NCBI RefSeq assembly: GCF_028281305.1
Contig: NZ_JANQKD010000028.1
Span: 1 to 64,000, forward strand
Origin: Pelagibius sp.
GTDB lineage: Bacteria > Pseudomonadota > Alphaproteobacteria > Kiloniellales > Kiloniellaceae
Reading direction: 5' to 3'
DNA: 64,000 nt
Below the pieces are notes generated by a model. The model worked only from the letters and a program-made list of their open reading frames with translations. It was not told the DNA's origin and made no database searches. Shown one piece after another: positions 47,414 to 57,519 of the stretch (position 1 is the first letter of the stretch; each line of letters starts with the position of its first letter). Position numbers and translations under genes: made by a program.

Positions 47414-47737
47414 ACCGTTCGGTACTTTCGCTTGTTCATGCTACCCCCCGTTTTTGGGTCCGGTCTCTGGCGGCAGATTGGGACGGCGATCCTCAACCGA
47501 CCGGCAAGACAGCCGCCAGTTGCCTGAGCCGCCAAGCTAAGCACTTGAAATCGCGTGCTCTTTGATCGAGATGGGAGCATCTTCTACCACCACGCCAGAG
47601 GCCAGGCAAGCCGGCGGACGCCGAAACGCCCGGCCTTCCAGGCTTTAAAGGACGTTAACGAAACCTTACCGCATAGCGCTGTAGAGTGACAAAAGTGAGG
47701 CACAGCAGCTTCGTCGGAAAGGCCCGCCGGACCAGGT
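47414..47737. other. Intergenic region with a CtrA-like half-site pair
   Basis: About 320 bp without a gene. At 47655-47669 TTAA-N7-TTAC is one base from the alphaproteobacterial CtrA pattern TTAA-N7-TTAA. A single chance hit is possible. Nothing else clear. Confidence 0.35.
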
Positions 47738-47974
47738 ATGAGCAAGTCATCGGACGATCCCCGCCGTCAGCTTCTGCGGCAACTGAGCGCCCTGCGCGAT
47801 CGTATCGATCCGCAGGCGATCAATCAGTTCCTGCGCAAGATCGACGGTTGGGAGCCTTATGACCGCGAGGCCGCCGGAGAGGCCGTACGGCAGTTTCTGG
47901 CGACCCGTCAGGACGGCGGCAAGTTCCAGGAGCGTCTGCGCCATGCGCTGACGAAGAAAGACGGGGAAGAATGA
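47738..47974 (+). CDS. Small conserved-type hypothetical protein
   Basis: Soluble helical protein of 78 residues (MSKSSDDPRRQLLRQL...). The codon pattern fits neighbouring genes, and the frame is bounded by AGG upstream and a 83-bp gap to the LysE gene. No family recognised. Confidence 0.6.
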   Translation: MSKSSDDPRRQLLRQLSALRDRIDPQAINQFLRKIDGWEPYDREAAGEAVRQFLATRQDGGKFQERLRHALTKKDGEE

Positions 47975-48057
47975 ATCTGGACTGACGTCCGGCGTTCAGC
48001 GAGCATCGGCAGCGGTACGAACCGCAGCACCAAAGAAAAACTCGGGAGTCGCCGCCG

Positions 48058-48699
48058 ATGCCGTTCGAAGTCTGGTTCGCCTTTCTCCTCGCCGCCGCCG
48101 TGGTCATTGCGATTCCCGGTCCCACAAACCTGGTGGTGGTGGCCTACACGCTGCGCCGCGGGCGCAGAGCCGGGCTGACGACGGTTTTGGGCGTGCTGCC
48201 GGGGATCGCCACCACGATGATGCTGTCCTTCGCCGGCCTCGGCGCCCTGCTTGCAGCTTCGGCGGAAGTTTTCACCGCTGTGAAATGGGCCGGCGCCGCC
48301 TACCTCATCTATCTCGGCGTCCGTCAGTGGCGGGCGGCAGCCGCACCGGCGGAGCTCCCGGGTTCAAACGACGGCCCCGGTGCAGACGACCGCGACGCCC
48401 AGGGGCGGATGCTGCGCGATGCCTTTCTGGTCACCCTGCTGAACCCCAAGGGCATCATCTTCTTCTCCGCCTTCTTCCCGCAGTTTCTCGATCCCGGCCG
48501 TCCCGTGCTGCCGCAGATGGCCCTTCTCGGCGCCACATTCCTGCTGCTGGTCCTGCCGATCAACTCGGCCTACGCCATGATGGCCGGCGCGCTCAGAAGC
48601 CGGCTGGCCGCAGCCGCTTGGCGCCGCCTGCTGAACCGCATCGGCGGCGCGCTGCTGATCGGCGCCGGCCTCTTTACGCTTACGCTACGGCGGAGCTAA
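48058..48699 (+). CDS. LysE family translocator
   Basis: Amino-acid or small-metabolite exporter of the inner membrane, 213 residues with six predicted helices. The family motif is AIPGPTNLVVVAYTLRRGRRAG near the N-terminus (quoted in part as IPGPTNLVVVAYTL), with LLNPKGIIFFSAFFPQF in the middle. Substrate unknown. Confidence 0.9.
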   Translation: MPFEVWFAFLLAAAVVIAIPGPTNLVVVAYTLRRGRRAGLTTVLGVLPGIATTMMLSFAGLGALLAASAEVFTAVKWAGAAYLIYLGVRQWRAAAAPAELPGSNDGPGADDRDAQGRMLRDAFLVTLLNPKGIIFFSAFFPQFLDPGRPVLPQMALLGATFLLLVLPINSAYAMMAGALRSRLAAAAWRRLLNRIGGALLIGAGLFTLTLRRS

Positions 48700-48727
48700 A
48701 CGCGGTGCCCGGCGACGCGGGCTGCAG

Positions 48728-49129
48728 TCACACGTCGGCTTCGCGGAGTTTGGAGAACTCCTGGAACCATTCGGTCAGAACGGTCTCGTCCACTTCGCTG
48801 GCCGCCAGACCGACGATCATCTGGACGATGGCTGTCTCTTCCGGTTCGAAATCACAACCGTTGATGCTCAGAAAGACGGCGCCCGCCAGGATGCCGCTGC
48901 GCTTGTTGCCATCGACAAAGGGATGGTTGCGGACAATGCCGAGAGTGTACTCCGCCGCCAATGCAAAGGGCGACGCACTCTCCTCATAGGCCGCGCGATT
49001 ACGTGGCCGCGCCAGCGCACTTTCCAGCAAACCGGGATCGCGGATTCCATCGCTTCCGCCGAAGCGGGCGATGGACTCGCGATGGAATGCCTCCACCATG
49101 GCCTGGGTCAGCCATCGATAGTCCGTCAT
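48728..49129 (-). CDS. doc: Doc/Fic-family toxin of a type II toxin-antitoxin pair
   Basis: Death-on-curing type Fic-fold toxin, 133 residues; Doc kinases inactivate EF-Tu. The catalytic motif HPFVDGNKRSG is intact. It follows its antitoxin gene with a 4-bp ATGA overlap, the usual antitoxin-first order. Confidence 0.92.
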   Translation of the reverse strand: MTDYRWLTQAMVEAFHRESIARFGGSDGIRDPGLLESALARPRNRAAYEESASPFALAAEYTLGIVRNHPFVDGNKRSGILAGAVFLSINGCDFEPEETAIVQMIVGLAASEVDETVLTEWFQEFSKLREADV

Positions 49130-49350
49130 TCCGCAAGCTTCTTCATGGCGCTCGGATAGCGCCGCATGAAGTCGCCGGCGGCATCCACGGCCTCGGCAAA
49201 ATCGGGATCGAAGGGAGTGAGTTCGATGCCCTCGCGGGTCTTCACGACGTACAGGCTGTCGCCTTCCTTCAGGCCCATCGCCTTCACATGCTCTGAAAGA
49301 GTCACGCCCAGGGAGTTGCCGATCTTTCGGATCTTCACGGGTTCGGCCAT
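49126..49350 (-). CDS. AbrB/MazE-type antitoxin
   Basis: SpoVT/AbrB DNA-binding fold antitoxin of 74 residues: MAEPVKIRKIGNSLGVTLSEHV is the swapped-hairpin start (first 20 residues quoted as AEPVKIRKIGNSLGVTLSE), and the acidic C-terminus should cap Doc. Start chosen at MAEPVK with AGGA 10 nt upstream; the longer open frame runs through the operator. Coupled to doc. Confidence 0.88.
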   Translation of the reverse strand: MAEPVKIRKIGNSLGVTLSEHVKAMGLKEGDSLYVVKTREGIELTPFDPDFAEAVDAAGDFMRRYPSAMKKLAE

Positions 49351-49400
49351 GGCATGCGGTCCTGCTGAGGTGGAAAACGCGCCCGGATCATAGCCCGCAG

Positions 49401-49420
49401 AATTATACATTTGTATAATT
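49401..49420. promoter_or_regulatory. Palindromic operator and promoter of the toxin-antitoxin operon
   Basis: AATTATAC and GTATAATT form a perfect inverted repeat with a 4-base loop. On the minus strand it contains TATAAT at the right place for a -10 box, 50 bp before the antitoxin start. This is the classic layout for autorepression by the antitoxin. Confidence 0.75.
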
Positions 49421-49434
49421 ATCTTGAAGCGGTC

Positions 49435-50229
49435 CTAGCTCAGCAACAGGGAGTCGCTGTCGAGTTCCTCGCCGCGCACCTTGGCGAAGAGCGCCATGAG
49501 ATCGCCCACGCCCAGCCGGGCGCGCTCGTCCCCGGTGACGTCCAGGACGACCCGCCCCTCGTGCAGCATCAGGCTGCGGCTGCCCAGGGAAAGGGCCTGG
49601 CGCATCGAGTGGGTCACCATGAGGGTGGTGAGATTCTCCGCCTCCACCAAGTCCCGGGTGAGGTCGAGGACGAAGGCCTGCATGCGCGGATCGAGCGCGG
49701 CCGTGTGCTCGTCCAGCAGCAGGATCTTGGTGGGCCGAAGGGTTGCCATGACCAGGCTGACCGCCTGGCGCTGCCCGCCGGAGAGCAGCCCCATGCGGTC
49801 GCCGAGGCGGTTCTCGAGGTTGAGGCCGAGGCGGGAGATCTTCTGCCGGAACTCGTCGCGCCGCGCAGCCGTCAAAGCCTTGTCGAGGCCGCGGCTGGTG
49901 CCGCGCGCCGCCGCCAGGGCCAGGTTCTCCTCGATGGTGAGATCCTCGCAGGTGCCGGCCAGGGGGTCCTGAAAGACGCGCGCCACCAGGGCGGCACGGC
50001 GCGGCGCCGGCCAGGCCGTGACGTCGGTGCCGTCGATGACGATGCGCCCGGAGGTGAGCGGCACCTCGCCGGTGAGGCAGTTCAGCAGCGTCGTCTTGCC
50101 GGCACCGTTGGAGCCGATCACGGTCACGAACTCGCCGGCGCCGATCTCGACGCTCATCCCCTGGAGGGCGCGGGTCTCCATGATGGTGCCGGCGTTGAAG
50201 GTGACCCGCAGGTCCTCGACCCGGATCAT
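49435..50229 (-). CDS. ABC transporter ATP-binding protein (ABC_sub_bind system)
   Basis: ATPase of 264 residues. Walker A GSNGAGKTT, signature LSGGQRQ, Walker B ILLLDEHTAALD. Third gene of a complete importer: the binding protein comes first, then the permease, which overlaps this gene by 4 bp. The set resembles the uncharacterised/tryptophan-type (TrpXYZ-like) systems. Confidence 0.93.
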   Translation of the reverse strand: MIRVEDLRVTFNAGTIMETRALQGMSVEIGAGEFVTVIGSNGAGKTTLLNCLTGEVPLTSGRIVIDGTDVTAWPAPRRAALVARVFQDPLAGTCEDLTIEENLALAAARGTSRGLDKALTAARRDEFRQKISRLGLNLENRLGDRMGLLSGGQRQAVSLVMATLRPTKILLLDEHTAALDPRMQAFVLDLTRDLVEAENLTTLMVTHSMRQALSLGSRSLMLHEGRVVLDVTGDERARLGVGDLMALFAKVRGEELDSDSLLLS

Positions 50230-51128
50230 GCGCGCTTCCCCTTCTTCAAGAGACTCTTCAGCGGGTTGCGCGCGCCCGGCAGAATCAGCGCCAGGGTCAC
50301 CAGCACGGCGGTGACCAGGTTGAGGTCGGCGGCCTTCAGGCCCAGGGCATCGGCATTGAGCGCCAGGGCGATGGCAAGGCGGTAGATGATGGAACCCAGC
50401 AGGCAGGCCACCACCGCCACCACCACGCCGCGCACGCGGAAGATCGCCTCGCCTGCGATGACGGCGGCAAGGCCGACGACGATGGTGCCGGTGCCGATGG
50501 TGATGTCGGCAAAGCCGTTCATCTGGGCAAAGAGCGCGCCGCCCAGCGCAACCATGGCATTGGACAACGCCATGCCGGTGGCCGTTACCTTGGCGGTGGC
50601 GATGCCCTGGGCGCGCGCCATGCGCGGGTTGGCGCCGGTGGCCCGCATGCCGAGGCCGTAGTTGGTGATCAGGAACCAGGCGATGCAGGCCGCTACCAGC
50701 GCCACCACGACAAAGCCCACCAGGGGCTTCAGATAGAGGCCGGAGAGCCCGAAGCCCTCAAAAGGCGTGAGAACCGTGGGCTCCGTGATCAGGGCGACGT
50801 TGGGCCGGCCCATGATGCGCAGGTTCACCGAGTAGAGCGCGATCATGGTGAGGATGGAGGCGAGCAGGTGCAGGATGCCGAAGCGCAGGTTCAATACGGC
50901 CGTCACCAGACCGGCCATCCCCCCGGCCACCACCGCAACCGCCGTGGCGACAAAGGGATCGACGCCGGCGACGATCAGCGTCGCCGCCACCGCCGCACCC
51001 AATGGGAAGCTGCCGTCGACGGTGAGATCGGGAAAGTTCAGGATGCGGAAGGAGAGATAAACCCCCAGGGCGACGAGACCGTAGACCAGGCCGATCTCGA
51101 CCGCCCCGAGGAAGGAAACGAGGTTCAT
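50226..51128 (-). CDS. ABC transporter permease (BPD_transp_2 type)
   Basis: Inner-membrane permease of 300 residues with eight to nine helices. LSFRILNFPDLTVDGSFPLG is the family N-terminal motif and MRATGANPRMARAQGI the cytoplasmic coupling loop. Coupled to the ATPase gene by ATGA overlap. Confidence 0.92.
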   Translation of the reverse strand: MNLVSFLGAVEIGLVYGLVALGVYLSFRILNFPDLTVDGSFPLGAAVAATLIVAGVDPFVATAVAVVAGGMAGLVTAVLNLRFGILHLLASILTMIALYSVNLRIMGRPNVALITEPTVLTPFEGFGLSGLYLKPLVGFVVVALVAACIAWFLITNYGLGMRATGANPRMARAQGIATAKVTATGMALSNAMVALGGALFAQMNGFADITIGTGTIVVGLAAVIAGEAIFRVRGVVVAVVACLLGSIIYRLAIALALNADALGLKAADLNLVTAVLVTLALILPGARNPLKSLLKKGKRA

Positions 51129-51182
51129 GGCAGTTCAGGTCCGCTTGCGGCGGCGCGACCCTGAAGCGGGCGGCGACGGTGT

Positions 51183-52142
51183 CTAGCGCACCACCTCCTT
51201 GGCTTGCTGGATCAGCGCATCGGGAATGGCGACGCCCATTTTCTCGGCCATGCCAGGGTTCACATAGAGCTCTGTGATCTCCACGCCCTCCACCGCGATG
51301 TCGCCGGGCGCCTCGCCTTTCAGCACCCGCAGCACCATGCGGCCGGTCTGGCGCCCCAGGTCGTAGTAGTTGAAGCCGAGGGCGGCGATGGCGCCGCGCG
51401 CCACCGAGTCGGTGTCGCCGGCGTAGACCGGCACCTTGTTGTCGATGCCGACCTTCACCACGGCCTCGAAGGCCGAGACGATGGTGTTGTCGGTCGGCAC
51501 GTAGATGACATCGGCCTTGCCGACCAGGCTCTGGGCCGCGCCCAGAACCTCCGAGGACTTGGTTGCCGGCGCTTCGACGACCGTCAGGCCGCGCGCCGGC
51601 GCCTCCTGCTTTACCAGTTCCAGCAAGGTCATGGAATTGGCTTCGCCGGGATTGAAGGGCACCCCGATGGAGGCGGCGTCGGGAGAGATCTGCTTGATGA
51701 GATCGAGGTGCTTGCCGATGGGCGAGAGATCGCTCATGCCGGTGACGTTGGCGCCGGGCTTCATCGGGTCGCCCACCAGCTTCGCCCCGACCGGGTCGGT
51801 GACGGCGGTGAAGACGATGGGAATATCCTTGGTGGCCGAGACCACGGCCTGGGCCGATGGCGTGGAAATCGGCACGATCACGTCGGGCGCCTCGCCGACG
51901 AACTTGCGGGCGATCTGCGCGGCGGTCGCCGGGTTGCCCTGGGCGCTTTCATAAAGAAAGCGCAGGTTCCGGCCTTCTTCGTAGCCGGCGGCGGCCAGCT
52001 CGTCGCGCACGCCGTCGCGTGCGGCATCCAGGGCCGGGTGTTCAACGATGGCGGTGGTGGCCACGGTGATATCGGCCGCCTGCGTTGCCGTCGCGGCGAA
52101 GGCCGCCAGGGCCAGGGTGGATAGCAAGGTTCCAAAGCGCAT
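51183..52142 (-). CDS. ABC_sub_bind family substrate-binding protein
   Basis: Periplasmic protein of 319 residues. Start at MRFGTLLST after GGGAG, signal peptide ending ATQAA|DITV. PDVIVPISTPSAQAV and TDPVGAKLV, then TGMSDLSPI, are hallmarks of the family. First gene of the operon with permease and ATPase; members bind tryptophan or related amino acids, but specificity is not certain. Confidence 0.92.
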   Translation of the reverse strand: MRFGTLLSTLALAAFAATATQAADITVATTAIVEHPALDAARDGVRDELAAAGYEEGRNLRFLYESAQGNPATAAQIARKFVGEAPDVIVPISTPSAQAVVSATKDIPIVFTAVTDPVGAKLVGDPMKPGANVTGMSDLSPIGKHLDLIKQISPDAASIGVPFNPGEANSMTLLELVKQEAPARGLTVVEAPATKSSEVLGAAQSLVGKADVIYVPTDNTIVSAFEAVVKVGIDNKVPVYAGDTDSVARGAIAALGFNYYDLGRQTGRMVLRVLKGEAPGDIAVEGVEITELYVNPGMAEKMGVAIPDALIQQAKEVVR

Positions 52143-52363
52143 GGTCCCGCTCCCGTTCTCTCTGTTTATGGAAGTTCGGAGTGTTGCCATTGCCTTAGCA
52201 TGCGGCCCCGCGGCAGTCCAAGACCGAAGCTGTTTCAGTCCTGCAACACCCGCTGCAACAAGAGACGGATCGTTGCCCGTCCGACCGGGATCGGACTAGA
52301 CTGGCCTCCGTCATTTCCCAGCTCATCCAAGACTTCAGCCCCATCCCGAAGCGAGGTTCCCCC

Positions 52364-53371
52364 ATGGACATGCGCAAGCTTGGCCGCAGCGGCCTGACCG
52401 TCTCCCCCGTCTGTCTCGGCACCATGATGTTCGGCGACCAGACCGAAGAGGCCGAGGCGCGGCGCATCATCGATCACGCCCGCGACCAGGGGGTGAACTT
52501 CATCGATACCGCCGATCAATACGCCCAGGGCCGCTCGGAGGAAATCGTCGGCCGTGCCATCGCCGCCGAGCGCGATGCCTGGGTTCTCGCCACCAAGGCG
52601 GGCAATCCGGTGAAGGACGGTCACGCCAACGCCGCCGGCCTGGGCCGCAAGTGGCTGCTGCAGGCCATCGAAGACAGCCTCGACCGCCTGGACACCGACT
52701 ACGTCGACATCTGGTATCTGCACCTGGACGACTACTCCACGCCGCTGGAGGAGGTGATCACCGCCGTCGCCGACGTCATCAGCTCCGGCAAGGCGATCTA
52801 CTGGGGCGTCTCCAACTTCCGCGCCTGGCGCATCTGCGAACTGGTCCGCCTGGCCGAACTGGCGGGGCTCGCCCGGCCGGTGGTCTGCCAGCCTTACTAC
52901 AACGCCATGATCCGCGTGCCGGAGGTGGAGATCCTGCCGGCCTGCGAATACTACGGCCTGGGTGTCGTGCCCTACAGCCCGCTGGCCCGCGGCGTCCTGA
53001 CCGGCAAGTACGCGCCCGGCGCGGCGCCCGCCGAGGGCACCCGCGCAGCACGCAACGACGTGCGCATCATGGAGACCGAGTTCCGCGAGGAGTCCCTGAT
53101 CATCGCCCAGACCATCAGGGCCCATGCCGAGGCCAAGGGCATGACCGCCGCCGACTTCGCCATCAACTGGGTGCTGGCCAACCCCATCGTCACCTCGATC
53201 CTCGCCGGCCCGCGCACCATGGAACACTGGGAAGGCTATCTCGGCGCCCTCGAGCACAGCTTCGACCCAGAGGACGAGGCGCTGATGAATTCCCTTGTGG
53301 CGCCCGGCCATCCCTCCACCCCCGGCTACAACGACCCGCGCTATCCGCTGACCGGCCGGCCGGGGTGGTGA
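52364..53371 (+). CDS. Aldo/keto reductase
   Basis: NADPH-dependent reductase of 335 residues. MRKLGRSGLTVSPVCLGTM start, catalytic Asp and Tyr in FIDTADQYAQG, Lys in VLATKAG, and His in YLHLDDYSTP. GLGVVPYSPLARGVLTGKY is the typical C-terminal part. Divergent from the ABC transporter; substrate unknown. Confidence 0.92.
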   Translation: MDMRKLGRSGLTVSPVCLGTMMFGDQTEEAEARRIIDHARDQGVNFIDTADQYAQGRSEEIVGRAIAAERDAWVLATKAGNPVKDGHANAAGLGRKWLLQAIEDSLDRLDTDYVDIWYLHLDDYSTPLEEVITAVADVISSGKAIYWGVSNFRAWRICELVRLAELAGLARPVVCQPYYNAMIRVPEVEILPACEYYGLGVVPYSPLARGVLTGKYAPGAAPAEGTRAARNDVRIMETEFREESLIIAQTIRAHAEAKGMTAADFAINWVLANPIVTSILAGPRTMEHWEGYLGALEHSFDPEDEALMNSLVAPGHPSTPGYNDPRYPLTGRPGW

Positions 53372-53420
53372 GCGGCATCACTCCTGTTTCTGGAACCTGT
53401 GTTTTCTGGAGAGCCAACCA

Positions 53421-53762
53421 ATGCCCGAGACGGAAGGCCACCGTGACTGGGAGAAACAGCGCCGCGAAACCGACTGGGTCTGGAACGACCTAAAGACCAA
53501 GGGCGTCGACTTCAGCCGCCCCTATAACTTGGAGCTCCAATTCGTGCCGGGTTCGTGCGGCGGCAACCCCGATGACTTTGTCGAAGCTCTGCGAAAAGTC
53601 GGCATGGAGACTCGCGCCTACTCTGACCAACGCACGATCGAAGCCAAGGCGCCGGCGATGGTTCTGACGCCGGAATCGATCTGGAACCTCGAGCGGGAAA
53701 CAACGGAAATCGCCTTGCAACACGGCTACGAGCCGGATGGATGGGGTTTCCTTGAGGACTAG
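53421..53762 (+). CDS. RraB-domain protein (regulator of RNase E-like)
   Basis: Protein of 113 residues. LKTKGVDFSRPYNLELQF and DQRTIEAKAPAMVLTPESIW fit the RraB fold, whose Escherichia coli member inhibits RNase E. Distant here, so the role is inferred only. Follows the aldo/keto reductase after 49 bp. Confidence 0.7.
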   Translation: MPETEGHRDWEKQRRETDWVWNDLKTKGVDFSRPYNLELQFVPGSCGGNPDDFVEALRKVGMETRAYSDQRTIEAKAPAMVLTPESIWNLERETTEIALQHGYEPDGWGFLED

Positions 53763-53838
53763 CCAGGGATCGCAACTCAGCGCAGTCATCGTCTTGCGCC
53801 CCCGCTGACACAAACTGCCAGAGTCTTATCGGCAAAGC

Positions 53839-54336
53839 CTAGTAAGGGCTGTCCGGCCTGAAGGGGATGTCGGTGCCGCCGTAGTCGATGCCCATGCGCC
53901 AGAGTTCGGTGGTGATCTGGCTGCGGTGGTGGGTCTGGTGGTTGAACATCTGCACGAGGTAGAGGCCGCGCGGTATGCGGCGGGTGCGCCCGAAGGACCT
54001 GCTTTCGATTACGACGATGCCGTCCAGCCAGGCCTGATCGGCCTGCGCTGCGAGGGCATCGATGCGGCGGTCGAGGCGGTCGCGCTCGGCCTTCAGATCA
54101 GGCCAGTCACCAAAGACCATGTCCTTCAGGTCGATGGCCTTGACCCCGACGTCTTCCACCACATCCAGAATCCAGCGGTCGATGGTGGCGATGTGATCGA
54201 AGGTGCGGTGGAGGGAACCGAAGAAGAGGCCGCGCTCCGCTGTCCGCTCCGCCTCGCCGAGTGCATCCAGGTGGCCGACGACGACGCCGGTCTGCCACGC
54301 GTTGTAGGCCGTCATTTCTCTCAGATAGCCGGGCAT
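53839..54336 (-). CDS. DinB family protein
   Basis: Four-helix-bundle protein of 165 residues, the DinB/YfiT-like fold. Metal-binding His are in GSLHRTFDHIATIDRWIL and MFNHQTHHRSQI. Start at MPGYLREMTAYNAW. Members include bacillithiol- and other thiol-transferase-like proteins; function here is unknown. Confidence 0.87.
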   Translation of the reverse strand: MPGYLREMTAYNAWQTGVVVGHLDALGEAERTAERGLFFGSLHRTFDHIATIDRWILDVVEDVGVKAIDLKDMVFGDWPDLKAERDRLDRRIDALAAQADQAWLDGIVVIESRSFGRTRRIPRGLYLVQMFNHQTHHRSQITTELWRMGIDYGGTDIPFRPDSPY

Positions 54337-54465
54337 GATCAGCCCGCCGCGGGGTGGTTCCACGAGCGCTCCTTCCGTGCTGTCCGCATGCGATGGCCCG
54401 GCACTGCACCACAGCGGAGCCAAGGGCTCAAGCCCACAGAGCAGAGGAACCGTTCTTGGAAACGG

Positions 54466-55011
54466 CTAGCAGCCGGGACCGTTGGCAGCCCGTCCGGCAA
54501 CGGGGTTTTCCAGGTCATCAATGGAAACGAAGGTCCGCTGCTGGTCCTGGAAGGCGACGCTGTCGAGATCGACGAGGGAGCGCCGCACCGTCGCGCCGAT
54601 GATCCCGTCCGCTTTCTCGCCGTCGCTTGACAGCGGCAGGGCGAGGCGCTCGCCGATGGCCACCCGCTCCGCACAGCGGTACATGGGGCCGCTGACCAGC
54701 ATGGCCTCTTCAGCGTCGATGACCCTGAGGAAGTTCTCGTTCACCGGCGCAAAGAACTCCTCGGCGACGAAGTCGGAGAGCAGGCGGCCGGAAACCGAGG
54801 TGCCGAAGACCGCGTTCACCTCCTCGCCGGCCAGGCGGTAGCGGAAGGTTCCGGCCTCCGGCTCGTACTCGTTGATCCAGATGACCGACAGCACCGGGCC
54901 CAGCTTGAGGGCGTCGATATCACGACGTGCCGGCAGGCGGCGCGCGCCCCGTACTTCCAGATAATGCGTCAGCAGCAGCTTCAGCGGCTGGCTTTCGATC
55001 AGCCCGAACAC
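54466..55011 (-). CDS. PAS-domain protein (PAS_5 type)
   Basis: Protein of 181 residues. Most of it is one PAS_5 domain typical of Rhodospirillales: LLTHYLEVRGARRLPARRDI leads in, FRYRLAGEEVNAVFGTSVSG is the core. GTG start chosen because AAGGGG lies 8 nt upstream. No output domain, so it may be a sensor partner or ligand binder. Confidence 0.8.
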   Translation of the reverse strand: MFGLIESQPLKLLLTHYLEVRGARRLPARRDIDALKLGPVLSVIWINEYEPEAGTFRYRLAGEEVNAVFGTSVSGRLLSDFVAEEFFAPVNENFLRVIDAEEAMLVSGPMYRCAERVAIGERLALPLSSDGEKADGIIGATVRRSLVDLDSVAFQDQQRTFVSIDDLENPVAGRAANGPGC

Positions 55012-55193
55012 CCCTTTGCCCCTTAGCCTCGGTCCTCTTACCCCCAAAGACCGCTCCGAATCCTAACAGGCTTGCCCCGTCAGGAGGAGATAAAAGTTGA
55101 ACGAATCGACTACAGACAAGCCTTGGTTGAGCGAAATGCAAAGACTGCTATGTGCGCGCGGGGTGGCCGTTCCTGCGGCGGCTCCTGCGGCGG

Positions 55194-56237
<1,044 letters not shown>

Positions 56238-56322
56238 GGCGGGGCCTCCAGAGGTTGGGCGGACGGAGAGACGGCGGGAACCGGGCACCGGCGGCGCCCC
56301 GATCAGGTCTTAGAATTGTTAA

Positions 56323-56333
56323 AGTACAACTTA
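56323..56333. promoter_or_regulatory. Putative LysR binding element, copy 1
   Basis: AGTACAACTTA, with ATTGTTA just before it. Near-identical AGTCCAACTTA occurs beside the LysR gene, also next to ATTGTTA. It lies about 85 bp upstream of the aldo/keto reductase start. Confidence 0.45.
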
Positions 56334-56559
56334 GTGTCAAGGGCAACGGTAGTTGCGTCGAAGCGCAGCCTTTGGTGACCCCTCCCCAAAACCAAAACCC
56401 GCGTGACGGCAAAGCGAAGGGCGGTGCCTGCCGTCACGCGGGTCCTTGGACAGTAACCGCCTTTGATGGGAGGAAAGGCAGCCACTCACTTGGGGAGTGT
56501 GGTCGGACCATGCCGCCGGACGGTCGTCTTGACAAATGAAAAGAACTAAGCCGAGACTA

Positions 56560-56577
56560 AGTCCAACTTAATTGTTA
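56560..56577. promoter_or_regulatory. Putative LysR binding element, copy 2
   Basis: AGTCCAACTTA followed by ATTGTTA, 22 bp before the LysR start. The same two words occur in the opposite order near the divergent gene. A TTGACA at 56529-56534 may be a -35 box. Confidence 0.45.
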
Positions 56578-56599
56578 GACTGAACAGCGAGACCGGACC

Positions 56600-57493
56600 T
56601 TGCCGCGTGACCTGCCTCCCCTGATCGCCATGCGCGCCTTTGAAGCTGCCGCCCGCCACGGCAGCTTCACCCAGGCCGCCGCCGAGTTGAACATCACGCC
56701 CGCGGCGGTGAGCCAGCAGGTGCGCCACCTGGAGCAGCAGCTGGACGTCAGCCTCTTCCTGCGGCAGGCCCGGGGCATCACCCTGACCGCCGCCGGTCGC
56801 GACTACGCCCAGGCCCTTGGGCCGGCCCTCGACCAGATCGCCAGTGCCACCAGCCAGGTGCGCGGCGCTGATCATGGCGGCCGCCTGACCGTCGCGACGA
56901 CGCCGTCCTTTGCCGCCAAGTGGCTGGTGCAGCGTCTCGCTCGCCTGCAGGCCGGGCAACCCGACCTCGACGTCCGTCTCTCCACCTCCAACGCGCTCAC
57001 CAGCTTCGCCGAGGACGACATCGACGTGGCGGTGCGCTTCGGCAGCGGGCGCTGGCCGGGCGTCTCCGCCACGCTGCTGATGACGACGGAGCTCTTCCCG
57101 GTCTGCAGCCCGGCGCTGCTGCGCGGGCGCCAGCCCCTGCGCAAGCCCGAAGACCTGCAGCACCACACCATGCTGCGGCTGGTCTTTCCCGATTGGATCA
57201 AGTGGCTGGAGGCCGCCGGGCTGGAGCAGCTCGCGCAGCGCCGCGGACCGCAGTTCAGCGACGCCGGCCTGATGATGCAGGCTGCCGTCGAAGGGCATGG
57301 CATCGCCCTGGGCCAGCGCGTCCTGGTGGCCGACGACCTGGCGGCGGGGCGCCTGGTGGAGCCTTTCGACCTTCGAGTCCCCAGCGAGTCGGCCTACTAC
57401 ATCGTGACGCCGCCGGGCGCGCTCGCCCGGCCGAAGGTCCAGGCCTTCTGCAGCTGGCTGCAGGAGGAAGCGAAGGCCGCCGACTTGACGTAG
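56600..57493 (+). CDS. LysR family regulator (GcvA-like)
   Basis: Regulator of 297 residues. LPPLIAMRAFEAAARHGSFT and NITPAAVSQQVRHLEQQL form the winged helix-turn-helix; the remainder is the LysR ligand-binding domain. The TTG start is needed to include PRDLPPL, conserved in this subgroup, and there is no upstream alternative. Divergent from the YghZ-type reductase, which it likely controls. Confidence 0.9.
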   Translation: MPRDLPPLIAMRAFEAAARHGSFTQAAAELNITPAAVSQQVRHLEQQLDVSLFLRQARGITLTAAGRDYAQALGPALDQIASATSQVRGADHGGRLTVATTPSFAAKWLVQRLARLQAGQPDLDVRLSTSNALTSFAEDDIDVAVRFGSGRWPGVSATLLMTTELFPVCSPALLRGRQPLRKPEDLQHHTMLRLVFPDWIKWLEAAGLEQLAQRRGPQFSDAGLMMQAAVEGHGIALGQRVLVADDLAAGRLVEPFDLRVPSESAYYIVTPPGALARPKVQAFCSWLQEEAKAADLT

Positions 57494-57509
57494 TAGAACG
57501 ATCGTTCTA
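57494..57509. promoter_or_regulatory. TetR operator (perfect 16-bp palindrome)
   Basis: TAGAACGATCGTTCTA is a perfect palindrome directly after the LysR stop codon and 10 bp before the TetR start. It probably serves autorepression of the TetR-exporter operon. Confidence 0.8.
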
Positions 57510-57519
57510 TCCATACCTG

